A stretch of DNA of 14,678 nt from DASVXQ01 sp046727955. GTDB taxonomy: Bacteria; Actinomycetota; CALGFH01. A model generated the notes under the pieces. It made no database searches. It saw only the letters and a list, made by a program, of their open reading frames with translations, and was not told the origin of the DNA. The DNA lies in the NCBI GenBank assembly GCA_046727955.1, contig JBKPDO010000337.1, positions 1 through 14,678 on the forward strand, given 5' to 3'. Shown here piece after piece: positions 8,297 through 14,526 of this stretch. The translations under genes and the position numbers were made by a program. How positions within the stretch are numbered: the stretch's first letter is position 1; every line of letters begins with the position of its first letter.

Positions 8297-8319
8297 CTAA
8301 TCGCCGGGACCAGAGCTGG

Positions 8320-8607
8320 TCAGCGTTGTCCGGCCTGGAACCGGCGGGCGTTCTCGGCGTGCCGGTAGCCCTCGGCCGCCCAGCGGCAACCCGGCGGCTC
8401 CCCACACCACGGCGCGCCCTCGCCGGTGGCGAAGTTGTAGTTGCACTCGGGGCAGAGGACCTGCAGCTCCTCGGGCAGGTACGGGCAGTCGTACCAGCCG
8501 CACGACTTCTGACCGGTGCCGGTCACGAAGTCATAGTCGCAACCGGGGCAGCGCTGGAACGCGATCGGTGGCGCTTCAGGAGCTGGTCGCTTGCGCAGGA
8601 TTCCCAT
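8320..8607 (-). CDS. small double zinc-ribbon-like protein
   Basis: A 95-aa cytoplasmic protein of unknown function. The start is ATG 8607, with GAGGAGG five bases before it. After a short basic leader (MGILRKRP) come two Cys-rich repeats: CPGCDYDFVTGTG with SCGWYDC, then CPECNYNFATGEG with WC and C. The repeats align with each other, each beginning C-P-x-C-x-Y-x-F-x-T-G-x-G, which suggests an internal duplication of a zinc-binding unit. No catalytic domain or membrane segment is present. It lies 31 bp downstream of another zinc-ribbon gene on the same strand and probably shares its transcript. The IS has inserted just beyond its 3' end. Metal binding is inferred from cysteine spacing. Confidence 0.75.
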   Translation of the reverse strand: MGILRKRPAPEAPPIAFQRCPGCDYDFVTGTGQKSCGWYDCPYLPEELQVLCPECNYNFATGEGAPWCGEPPGCRWAAEGYRHAENARRFQAGQR

Positions 8608-8638
8608 GGAAGCCTCCTCGGCTTGATCCACACGGCGG

Positions 8639-8800
8639 TCAGCGGGTCGCCGCCACGCCATCCGCGACCGTGGCGGGAGCAGTACGGAGGTCAAGGTCGC
8701 CGACCTCGATGAGGTCCGCGCAGAAACCGCACCACACCAGCACGAAGACTTCACCGGCCACGTACTCGGCCTGATTGCCGCAACGCGGGCATTCGACCAT
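8639..8800 (-). CDS. 53-aa zinc-ribbon protein
   Basis: The very small ORF begins at ATG 8800 with GGAGG six bases upstream and ends with TGA at 8639. It has two CxxC knuckles (ECPRCGNQ and WCGFCADL) separated by a beta-like stretch (EYVAGEVFVLV), the classic layout of a single four-cysteine zinc ribbon, followed by a short acidic then Ala/Thr-rich tail. It is the first gene of a two-gene minus-strand unit with the double zinc-ribbon gene. Paired DevR/DosR-like motifs lie 80-117 bp upstream. Function is unknown; a DNA-, RNA- or protein-binding adaptor is possible. Confidence 0.7.
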   Translation of the reverse strand: MVECPRCGNQAEYVAGEVFVLVWCGFCADLIEVGDLDLRTAPATVADGVAATR

Positions 8801-8880
8801 GTGGCCCTCCTCTCAGCGGTCCACCGGCTCCCTCGCCGGGGAATGACCAGATCGTCCGACCCGCTGCTCGCCGCCGACCA

Positions 8881-8917
8881 CGGCCGGAGGTCCCGTCTTT
8901 GCCGGGGCGATAGTCCC
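8881..8917 (-). promoter_or_regulatory. tandem DevR/DosR-like boxes upstream of zinc-ribbon genes
   Basis: On the minus strand, GGGACTATCGCCCC (8904-8917) and GGGACCTCCGGCCG (8881-8894) have centres 23 bp apart. Both are close to the motif GGGACCTTCGGCCC. They sit 80-117 bp before the ATG at 8800. Assignment to a DevR/DosR-type response regulator is inferred from motif shape and the paired spacing. Confidence 0.45.
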
Positions 8918-9229
8918 CAGCCGAACGGCCCAGGCCCAGGACGCGGCGGTCCAGCAGCCGTGCTCGGCGGGAGCGGGATGGCCGCGGGGTGGCCGTCCCA
9001 CGACGCCTGGCTCGGGCCGCTCGGCCACGAGTGCCAGGCGGGTGGGATGTCAGGGGCCTCACAGCTCCCACGGACCGACCGCGCTGATCCAGGAGAAGCT
9101 GCCGCGCCAATACCACCCAGGTGCTGCAGCGCGCCGTGGACCATTCACGGTGTCATGCGCCGATCATCACGGCCGAGGCCGGCCGCCTGCAGGATGCGAA
9201 AGGACCTCGACGGGCCCTTGGCCAGTACC
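8918..9229. other. divergent intergenic region, no gene seen
   Basis: This DNA lies between the promoter motifs of the minus-strand zinc-ribbon genes and those of the plus-strand CBS gene. Open frames here lack ribosome binding sites and recognisable motifs. Confidence 0.4.
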
Positions 9230-9243
9230 GGGCCGAAGGTCAC
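9230..9243 (+). promoter_or_regulatory. DevR/DosR-like box upstream of CBS gene
   Basis: GGGCCGAAGGTCAC, read on the opposite strand as GTGACCTTCGGCCC, differs from GGGACCTTCGGCCC at one of 14 positions. It lies about 90 bp before the CBS start at 9333. A looser dyad, GGGCCCTTGGCCAG, lies at 9212-9225, about 18 bp away centre to centre, which is closer than in the other pairs. Confidence 0.45.
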
Positions 9244-9332
9244 CCTGGCCGCGGGGCGGACGCCCCTCGCCTGGACCGGCGCCACGCGGTCAAGCTGGCG
9301 GCAAGGCCCAGCCCCAGGGTGAGGTGACCACG

Positions 9333-9740
9333 ATGACGCTGCACATGACCTGGACCCTCACCGGCATCGTTGACGACATCTACCGTCCCGGCGCGATCAC
9401 CGTAGCCGCTGACGACAGCCTCGAACAGGCCGCCGCCCGCCTGCAGGAGAAGGACGTCAGCGCGCTGGTCATCCTGGACTGCTACCGCCTGGCCGGGATC
9501 ATCACCGAGCGCGACGTCGTGCGGGCCGTGGCCGACCGACGCGACCTGGCCGACTGCACCGCCGGCGAGTACATGACACGGGCGCCGGCCACGGTGGACC
9601 TGGAGACGCCGCTGTGGGTGGTTGCCTGGAGGATGCTGGCGTACGGCGTTCGCCATCTGCCGGTCGTGGTGGGCGGCGAGGTGACCGGCATGGTGTCGGC
9701 CAGGGATCTGCTCCAGCTCCAGAGCGCCGCGACGTCCTGA
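9333..9740 (+). CDS. two-CBS-domain protein (Hrp1-like)
   Basis: A 135-aa stand-alone pair of CBS domains, expected to be a cytoplasmic nucleotide-sensing module. Start ATG 9333 follows GGTGAGG by about nine bases; GTG 9324 in the same frame is possible. CBS1 (about residues 12-65) shows YRPGAITVAADDSLEQAA, VSALVILD and LAGIITERDVVRA. CBS2 (about 76-130) shows YMTRAPATVDLETPL, GVRHLPVVV and VTGMVSARDLLQL. It has the same architecture as the CBS protein at 5528-5920 but is clearly diverged, so the two are paralogues rather than a recent duplication. A close match to the DevR/DosR-like motif lies upstream. The mycobacterial DosR-regulon protein Hrp1 has the same two-CBS form; the shared role is inferred. 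Confidence 0.88.
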   Translation: MTLHMTWTLTGIVDDIYRPGAITVAADDSLEQAAARLQEKDVSALVILDCYRLAGIITERDVVRAVADRRDLADCTAGEYMTRAPATVDLETPLWVVAWRMLAYGVRHLPVVVGGEVTGMVSARDLLQLQSAATS

Positions 9741-10200
9741 ATGCCAGGAGGCGATGCAGCCATCAGTGACTCATGCCGCTGATCAAGGTGTTGCCCACCC
9801 ATGACGTTGATGACACCAGCGACTGGGCGGCGCACCCCCCGCTGCCGACCACGTCAACGACCGCCGACCAGCCGGCTCGGGCTGGTCCAACCGGCTCGCG
9901 CCGGGATCGGGCGTTTGCCGCCTTGATGCGGGTTCCCACGCCACCCGCACGGCGTAGGGCGCGCGGCCCACTCCCCGCCCCCGCAGGCGGCCACGGTGGC
10001 TGAGGAGGGGGTATCCGCATCGTTGACCGGATCAAGGACACCGCACCCATCGAACGTCCGCGAGCCGTCGGCACCAAGGGGCGACGGCCCCACAAGACGG
10101 GAGCCAGATGGCCCTCGGCCCCAGCCGGCGGCGGGTACATGCTGGTCGCATGCGCGCGCCGCACCGCGACGCGTCAGAAGCCGGAGGGAGGAGTCGAGCG
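9741..10200. other. intergenic, no convincing gene
   Basis: Frames here lack good ribosome binding sites and recognisable domains. A short frame beginning at ATG 9774 (MPLIKVLPTHDVDD) has no Shine-Dalgarno and turns Pro/Arg-rich. A GC dyad, GGCCCTCGGCCCC at 10110-10122, is a very weak relative of the DevR-like motif and lies about 85 bp before the next candidate gene. Confidence 0.35.
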
Positions 10201-10470
10201 ATGCGCTGCTTGCCCCGGCCGGGCGTGGAAGGCCGCCGTCACGGTCGGCACGACCGCGGAGGGGCTGCCAGCCGGCGAGGCGGAAGCCCGCGAATGGGAC
10301 GCGCCCAGTTGCTGTTTCTGACCGGCTGGGGGTTCGGCACCGGGGTCGTGCTCGGCTTGGCCTGGGGGCTGATGTGGCCACACGGCCCGGTCACCCGGAC
10401 GCCACCGAGCCGGAAGGCGCGGCCGCGGCAACCAAGCGGCGGCACGGCGGTGCCGAGATCCGCCGCCTGA
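10201..10470 (+). CDS. possible small single-pass membrane protein
   Basis: Up to 89 aa. The start ATG 10201 has a strong GGAGGGAGGAG tract seven bases upstream. The first 31 residues are Arg/Gly-rich and dubious. From the internal ATG at 10294 the protein reads MGRAQLLFLTGWGFGTGVV, continuing as a Gly/Leu/Trp-rich hydrophobic helix of about 25 residues and ending at MWPHGP. A basic, Pro-rich tail follows. That gives one likely transmembrane segment with a charged C-terminus. No family is recognised. The true start could be 10294, where third-position G/C bias becomes strong. Confidence 0.4.
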   Translation: MRCLPRPGVEGRRHGRHDRGGAASRRGGSPRMGRAQLLFLTGWGFGTGVVLGLAWGLMWPHGPVTRTPPSRKARPRQPSGGTAVPRSAA

Positions 10471-11439
10471 CCAGCTCGGCTCAGGGACACCGTCAGCCGG
10501 CGCGTCGGCGAGCCGAAGCCCAAGCGCCCCCTCCAAACCAGGACCAAGAGCCCTTCCTCGCATGCCGCCCACGGGCCAAGGTGGGCGGTGCGACAGGTCC
10601 CGGCACGTCGCCACCATTGCAGGGGGGCCGTGCCTGCCGGGGCTGACGCAAAGGACGGGGGGTTGTGTTGCACTGGCGCGAGGTGGTCAATGCGGTGAGA
10701 CTTCGGGCATGAGAACCGCTCACGCTCCCGGCGGTCCTCACTCCGCCCCGGGCGGGTCATCCACAGCTGGACGCGCCGGCCGGCTGGGCGGCCAAGGCAC
10801 GACGGCGGCAGGGACATAAGCGGCGCTCCGTCGGCTGATCGGTCGTGCGGTCGTGGTCGGGCCGCGAGGCTGTCGCCGCCGCCACGCCGTTCCATTTGGA
10901 TGGTCCTCAGCCGACGGAGCGGGGAGTCGTAGGCGCACCCGGTCAGGGGTCGCCCACCAGATGGTCGGGTGGCATGTCGATCGCATCGCCTCCGTATCAC
11001 TCGTCCCGACAGGACCCGGCCAGCACACCTACCCGAAACCTGCCAGTCTGGCCTGGCGCGCCTGATGTCTGCTGACCGACGCCGCGAGCATGCCACCGGC
11101 GCAACCCATGATCAGGGGCCGTTGGGCCCGAGGATTGCCGGCCTGATGGCCGTGACCCTTGCGAGGATGCGAGGAGGCCCGCCGCTGGGCGCCCAACAGT
11201 CAAACCGGCCAGGTGTGGACCGCCTTGTCAGTGGCCGCGCACTCAAGGTACCGCCTGGTATGTGGCGAAGGTCCGGCCCTCCTCGGGCCTGAAGGTCCGG
11301 GCCCCCTGGTCGTCCGGCAAACGGTGGCCGCGCACCGACCTGCCCGCCGAGGATCACTGGGCGAGCTTCTCGCCCGTCCAGGCACCGCCGTCCAAGCGAC
11401 CCCTGAGAGTCTGCAGGGTCGGTCGGGCACCACCGCCGG
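10471..11439. other. ~1-kb intergenic region without recognisable genes
   Basis: All frames read as low-complexity Arg/Gly/Pro/Ala sequence without conserved motifs or plausible starts. The region holds a 15-bp inverted repeat (10824-10921). It also has GAAGGTCCGG repeated at 11267-11276 and 11291-11300, 24 bp apart. Those copies read on the minus strand as GGACCTTC half-motifs related to the DevR-like boxes. Confidence 0.4.
10824..10921. repeat. 15-bp perfect inverted repeat with 68-bp spacer
   Basis: CGCTCCGTCGGCTGA at 10824-10838 is exactly complementary to TCAGCCGACGGAGCG at 10907-10921. It could form a long-range stem in RNA, or mark the ends of a very small non-autonomous element of about 98 bp. 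No flanking target duplication is evident. Confidence 0.5.
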
Positions 11440-11475
11440 AGCACCTAGTCCCAGTTTGGAGGGGACCTTCGGCCC
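11440..11475 (+). promoter_or_regulatory. strong DevR/DosR-like box pair upstream of acyltransferase
   Basis: GGGACCTTCGGCCC at 11462-11475 is the best example of the motif in the window. A half-matching site, GCACCTAGTCCC, lies at 11441-11452, with centres about 22 bp apart. The strong box is about 70 bp before the ATG at 11540, a sensible distance for an activator site. In Mycobacterium tuberculosis the triacylglycerol synthase gene tgs1 is driven by DosR, so a box before an acyltransferase of that family is coherent. Confidence 0.55.
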
Positions 11476-11539
11476 TGGCCACTTCCAGCCCCCAGCGGAA
11501 GCTAGATCGCGGACGACGAGCGGACAGGAGCGTGACGTC

Positions 11540-12374
11540 ATGGCCCAGACACGCCCCCTGGAACGCCTGACCGCTTGAGGGGCTGGGTCGCGTGCTGTCT
11601 GGCCTCACCCACCCAGCCAGGACGCTGCGGCGGGCGCGGCGGGCCTGGCCGGCGTGGCGGGAGTTCTTCGCCGAGCAGCGTGCCCCACAGACCAGCCTCA
11701 ACCGCCCCATCGGCGGCGACCGTCGGCTGGCGATCGTCCGCAGCCGCCTGGAGCTTGCCAAGCGGATCGGCCACGCCCACCACGCCAAGGTCAACGACGT
11801 GGTGCTGGCCGCCGTCGCCGGCGGCCTGCGCGAGCTGCTGCGCCACCGCGGCGAGGACGTCGAGGGGCTGGCGCTGCGGGCCGCGGTGCCCGTCTCCCTG
11901 CACCACGAGCAGCCCGGGCAGGCGCGCGGCAACCAGGACGGGACGATGATCGTGCCGCTTGCGCTCGGCGAGCCCGACCCGGTCCGCCGGCTCGGCCTGA
12001 TCGCCGCCGAGACCACCCAGCGCAAGCAGCGCCCCCATCCGCAAGGAGCGTCGGGCGTCATGCGCATCCCCGTCGTCCAGCGCGCGGACTTCCGGCGCCT
12101 GGCCCGGCAGCGCTTCGTAAACCTCTGGGTCACCAACGTCCCGGGTCCGCCGGTGCCGCTGTATCTTGCCGGGGCGCGGCTGCTGGAGCTGTTCCCGGTG
12201 GCGCCGATCCAGGGCAATCTGACGCTCACGGTCGGGGTGCTCTCCTACAACGGGCAGCTCAACCTCACCGCGGTCGCCGACCACGACGCCTGTCCCGACG
12301 TCGCGGTGTTCGCCCAGGGCGTGCGCGGCGCCCTCGACGACCTGGCGCGCCCGGTGCTGGTGCCTGCCTCGTAG
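11540..12374 (+). pseudogene. WS/DGAT-type acyltransferase with internal deletion
   Basis: Remnant of a wax ester synthase/diacylglycerol acyltransferase, the family that makes storage lipid from acyl-CoA. ATG 11540, with AGGAG upstream, opens a 12-codon frame (MAQTRPLERLTA) that stops at 11576. The C-terminal ~260 residues resume in another frame immediately after, around GTG 11592 (VLSGLTHPARTLRRA). They contain the KVNDVVLAAVAGGLRELL block (the ND motif), VNLWVTNVPGPPVPLYLAG and LTLTVGVLSYNGQLNLTA, all typical of the family's second half. The first half, with the catalytic HHxxxDG motif and PLW, is absent. The family is normally about 450-480 aa, so roughly 190 codons are missing. The likely cause is an internal, out-of-frame deletion between about 11571 and 11590. 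Translation from GTG 11592 would give a protein lacking the active site. Confidence 0.75.
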
Positions 12375-12646
12375 GGGAGGGCGTGCGGTCCCGCTCCAGA
12401 CCAGCGATGCGGGCCGCGAGCGCGCGTGCATCCGCGCCTTCCCGGCGGTCCTACACCACCAGGCACGGCGTCATCGAGTCCGCCCAGCGTGGAGAGGGCC
12501 CGACGTGGCGTTGTAAGAACAGGCTCGTCCACGTCTCGAAGCCGTGCCACGCGGCTGCGCTCCTTCGAGCTGATGTACCGTTCTGCGCAGGTGTGCCTGC
12601 GCCAAAATAGGCGTGGTCGGTCCCGCCGTTCTGCGCGGAAGGAACG
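12375..12646. other. convergent intergenic region
   Basis: Spacer between the plus-strand acyltransferase remnant and a minus-strand pseudogene. A 7-bp GC hairpin (GCGCAGG, loop TGTG, CCTGCGC) lies at 12585-12602, followed on the plus strand by CAAAAT. It has no U-tract in either direction, so it is only a weak terminator candidate. The 11-mer CCGTTCTGCGC occurs twice, at about 12579 and 12627. No gene is seen. Confidence 0.35.
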
Positions 12647-12972
12647 TCATGGCGCCCGTGCGGCGATGATGTCCTTGCGGTAATCCGCCAGGAGCTTCAA
12701 TGTTCTGATGCGAATATTGGTCCCTCGTGCGGGTAGCTCGCCCTGGAGTATCCGGCTGATCTCCTTCCGCTCGAAATACCTCCCCGCGTCCTCCAGCGAC
12801 TCGAACTGAACTCGACGACGCGATGAGGTGTAGCCGAGAAGACGTTGTCGTATGAGGCAAGCCGCTTCAGTTCGTCGGGAGCCTGGAGGGCATCCGCAAT
12901 CGATCGGACCCATTCGAGGTACGCGCGCTTCTGGCCGAGTGGATAATCGATCTCGTAGACCTACTTGATCAT
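12647..12972 (-). pseudogene. ~108-aa conserved-looking protein, amber codon and frameshift
   Basis: The ATG at 12972 follows a strong AAGGAGG six bases upstream, but the fourth codon is TAG (MIK-stop). Beyond it the frame reads VYEIDYPLGQKRAYLEWV, ADALQAPDELKRLASYDN and HRVVEF. At about 12807 it shifts by one missing base, then continues FESLEDAGRYFERKEISRI and LKLLADYRKDIIAARAP to the TGA at 12647. Repairing both lesions gives 108 aa. The compact alpha/beta pattern with aromatic strands resembles dimeric alpha-beta barrel proteins, but I do not recognise the family. Base composition is less GC-rich than in its neighbours, which fits a different origin. The stop codon and frameshift together suggest a true pseudogene, though the frameshift alone could be a sequencing contraction. 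Confidence 0.6.
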
Positions 12973-13155
12973 TGAAGGCCTCCTTACGCCTTCGCCCCTG
13001 GCTTGGCACGACTACGCATGGCCCGGCGAGCCGAGTTCGCACGGCGCACCGTAGCATGCCTCGAACTGGGAGGTCGGCGGTAAAGTGGCAACTGTTCATG
13101 ACCGGCCGGAGCGCAGCGACGTGCTGTGTAGGCCCGGCGGGCGAATTCTTTGCTA

Positions 13156-13183
13156 GTAGGCCGTCTCTGAACTTACTTGACGG
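13156..13183 (+). repeat. left terminal inverted repeat of IS630 element
   Basis: Begins GTAGGCCGTCTCTGAACTTA. It is an imperfect inverted match (17/28) to 14261-14288. Confidence 0.6.
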
Positions 13184-13193
13184 ATAAGGAGGG

Positions 13194-14291
13194 GTGGCGG
13201 CACGATTGCTCATGCCTGTGATCGCACCGCCGCTCGCCATTGCTCCCGAGGACCTGCACACCCTTGGCCAGTGGAGCCGCTCCAGCAGCATCCGGGCCGC
13301 CCTGGCCGAACGCGCCAAGATCCTGCTGCTGGCCGCCCAGGGGCTGTCCAACACCGAGATCGCCAGCCAGGTCGGCTGCTCACGCCCGACCGTGATCTTG
13401 TGGCGGCACCGCTACACCCAGGCCGGCCTGGACGGGCTGGGCGACCAGCCCCGCACGGGCCGGCCCCAGACCGTCCGACGCGACCGGCGCGCCGAGATCC
13501 TGGCCGCCACGCTGTCGCCGCCACCCGAGCACCTCGGGGTCACGCACTGGTCGTCCCGACTGCTGGCCGACGAGCTGGGGGTCAGCCACAACACCGTGGC
13601 GCGGGTGTGGCGCGACCACGACCTCAAGCCCTGGCGGACCGAGACGTTCAAGTTCTCCACCGATCCAGAGTTGGAGGCCAAGGTCCGCGACGTCGTCGGC
13701 CTGTACCTGGACCCGCCGCAGCGGGCCATCGTGGTCTGCGTTGACGAAAAGAGCCAGATCCAGGCGCTTTCCCGCACCGCCCCCAACCTGCCGCTTGGCC
13801 CGGGCAGCCCGCAGCGGCGCACCCACGACGACGTGCGGCACGGGACCACCACGCTGTTCGCGGCGTTGGAGGTGGCCACCGGCCGCGTCACCGACCGGTG
13901 CTTCCCGCGGCACCGCCACGGCGGGTTCCTCGCCTTCCTCAAGCTGGTGGCAGGGGCCTACCCGCGGCGGCAGCTGCACCTGGTGCTGGACAACTACGGC
14001 ACCCACACCCATGCCACGGTCACGGCCTGGCTCGCCAAGCATCCGCGCGTCCACCTGCACTTCACCCCGACCTCGGCGAGCTGGATGAACCTGGTCGAGG
14101 TGTTCTTTGCGATCATCACCCGCCAGGCGATCCGGCGGGGCAGCTTCCCCAGCGTCGGCGACCTGGTCGCCGCCATCCGCCGCTTCATCGACGGCTGGAA
14201 CCAGCGCTGCCAGCCCTTCGTGTGGGTCAAAGACGCCGACGACATCATGGTCAAGGCGACCCGTAAACGAACCTCGGGTACGGAACACTAG
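13194..14291 (+). CDS. IS630-family transposase
   Basis: A 365-aa DDE transposase that moves the surrounding element into TA dinucleotides. The first part (about residues 20-165) is a homeodomain-like double helix-turn-helix (LSNTEIASQVGCSRPTVILW, then ADELGVSHNTVARVWRDHDL). The catalytic core gives D184 (VCVDEKSQ), D266 (LVLDNYGTH) and E302 (NLVEVFF). The last two are 35 residues apart, as expected for the DDE arrangement of this family. GTG 13194 is the longest start, but AAGGAGG lies almost against it. TTG 13206 or ATG 13212 (MPVIAPP) may be the true start. The TAG stop is formed by the flanking TA plus the next host base. The gene is intact, with uniform G/C-rich codons. Confidence 0.92.
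   Translation: MAARLLMPVIAPPLAIAPEDLHTLGQWSRSSSIRAALAERAKILLLAAQGLSNTEIASQVGCSRPTVILWRHRYTQAGLDGLGDQPRTGRPQTVRRDRRAEILAATLSPPPEHLGVTHWSSRLLADELGVSHNTVARVWRDHDLKPWRTETFKFSTDPELEAKVRDVVGLYLDPPQRAIVVCVDEKSQIQALSRTAPNLPLGPGSPQRRTHDDVRHGTTTLFAALEVATGRVTDRCFPRHRHGGFLAFLKLVAGAYPRRQLHLVLDNYGTHTHATVTAWLAKHPRVHLHFTPTSASWMNLVEVFFAIITRQAIRRGSFPSVGDLVAAIRRFIDGWNQRCQPFVWVKDADDIMVKATRKRTSGTEH
14261..14288 (-). repeat. right terminal inverted repeat of IS630 element
   Basis: The complement begins GTGTTCCGTACCCGAGGTTC and pairs imperfectly with 13156-13183. It lies inside the 3' end of the transposase gene. Confidence 0.6.
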
Positions 14292-14403
14292 GGCTTGGTG
14301 GATGTGAGCGCGTCCGGCCAGGCCGGCGTGCTGGCGGACTTGGCGGCCAGCTTGGTCCGCAGGACGATGGCTGTTGCGTGCGGTGGACGAGCGAACCAGC
14401 TTG

Positions 14404-14444
14404 ACGGACCCTTCGGCCCTGGTACAGCGGGCCCTGTGGCCCCC
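14404..14444 (+). promoter_or_regulatory. tandem DevR/DosR-like boxes upstream of oxidoreductase
   Basis: GGACCCTTCGGCCC (14406-14419) matches the GGGACCTTCGGCCC motif at 12 of 14 positions. A GC dyad, GGGCCCTGTGGCCCC (14430-14444), lies about 24 bp further on, centre to centre. They sit 83-121 bp before the ATG at 14527. Regulatory identity is inferred from similarity to the other paired motifs in the window. Confidence 0.45.
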
Positions 14445-14526
14445 GACAGTGCTGTCACGGGTCGCGACACTGGCGCCGCGGACCGGCCGTTTGCCGGCTG
14501 CGGGCGCGACCTGATGGAGGAGCGGC

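Larger units (their letters stand above)
6239..8300 (+). mobile_element. complete insertion sequence with CTAA target duplication
   Basis: The element is 6243-8296 (2,054 bp) and carries one transposase. Its ends are a perfect 13-bp inverted repeat, CCTCGATTCCCGG at 6243-6255 and its complement at 8284-8296. Directly outside each end is the 4-bp direct repeat CTAA (6239-6242 and 8297-8300), the expected target-site duplication. Ends starting CCT recall the IS1380 group, and a YTAR-type duplication is known for some IS4-related families, so the family is left open. It is inserted between the CBS gene and the two zinc-ribbon genes and appears intact. Confidence 0.85.
13154..14290 (+). mobile_element. 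IS630-family insertion sequence
   Basis: The element spans about 13156-14288 and is flanked on both sides by TA (13154-13155 and 14289-14290), the dinucleotide target duplicated by IS630/mariner elements. The ends form an imperfect inverted repeat: 13156-13183 matches the complement of 14261-14288 at 17 of 28 positions, including GT at the tip and the CCGT block. It holds a single intact transposase. It lies between the broken 12.9-kb gene and the oxidoreductase, and no host gene is visibly interrupted. Confidence 0.8.

Noticed and set aside
10239..11096. 285-codon minus-strand open frame in the gene-poor kilobase
   Set aside because: It is Arg/Pro-rich, without a ribosome binding site or conserved motif, and typical of random frames at high GC.
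11540..11578. 12-codon ORF as a regulatory leader peptide
   Set aside because: Its sequence and position fit the N-terminus of the acyltransferase whose first half is missing, and no attenuator hairpin follows it.
12585..12608. Rho-independent terminator
   Set aside because: The 7-bp hairpin is followed by A-rich, not T-rich, sequence on the plus strand and has no U-tract on the other.
12961..12963. In-frame TAG as recoding (readthrough or pyrrolysine)
   Set aside because: There is no sign of recoding signals, and a second lesion in the same gene makes a plain pseudogene or sequence error more likely.
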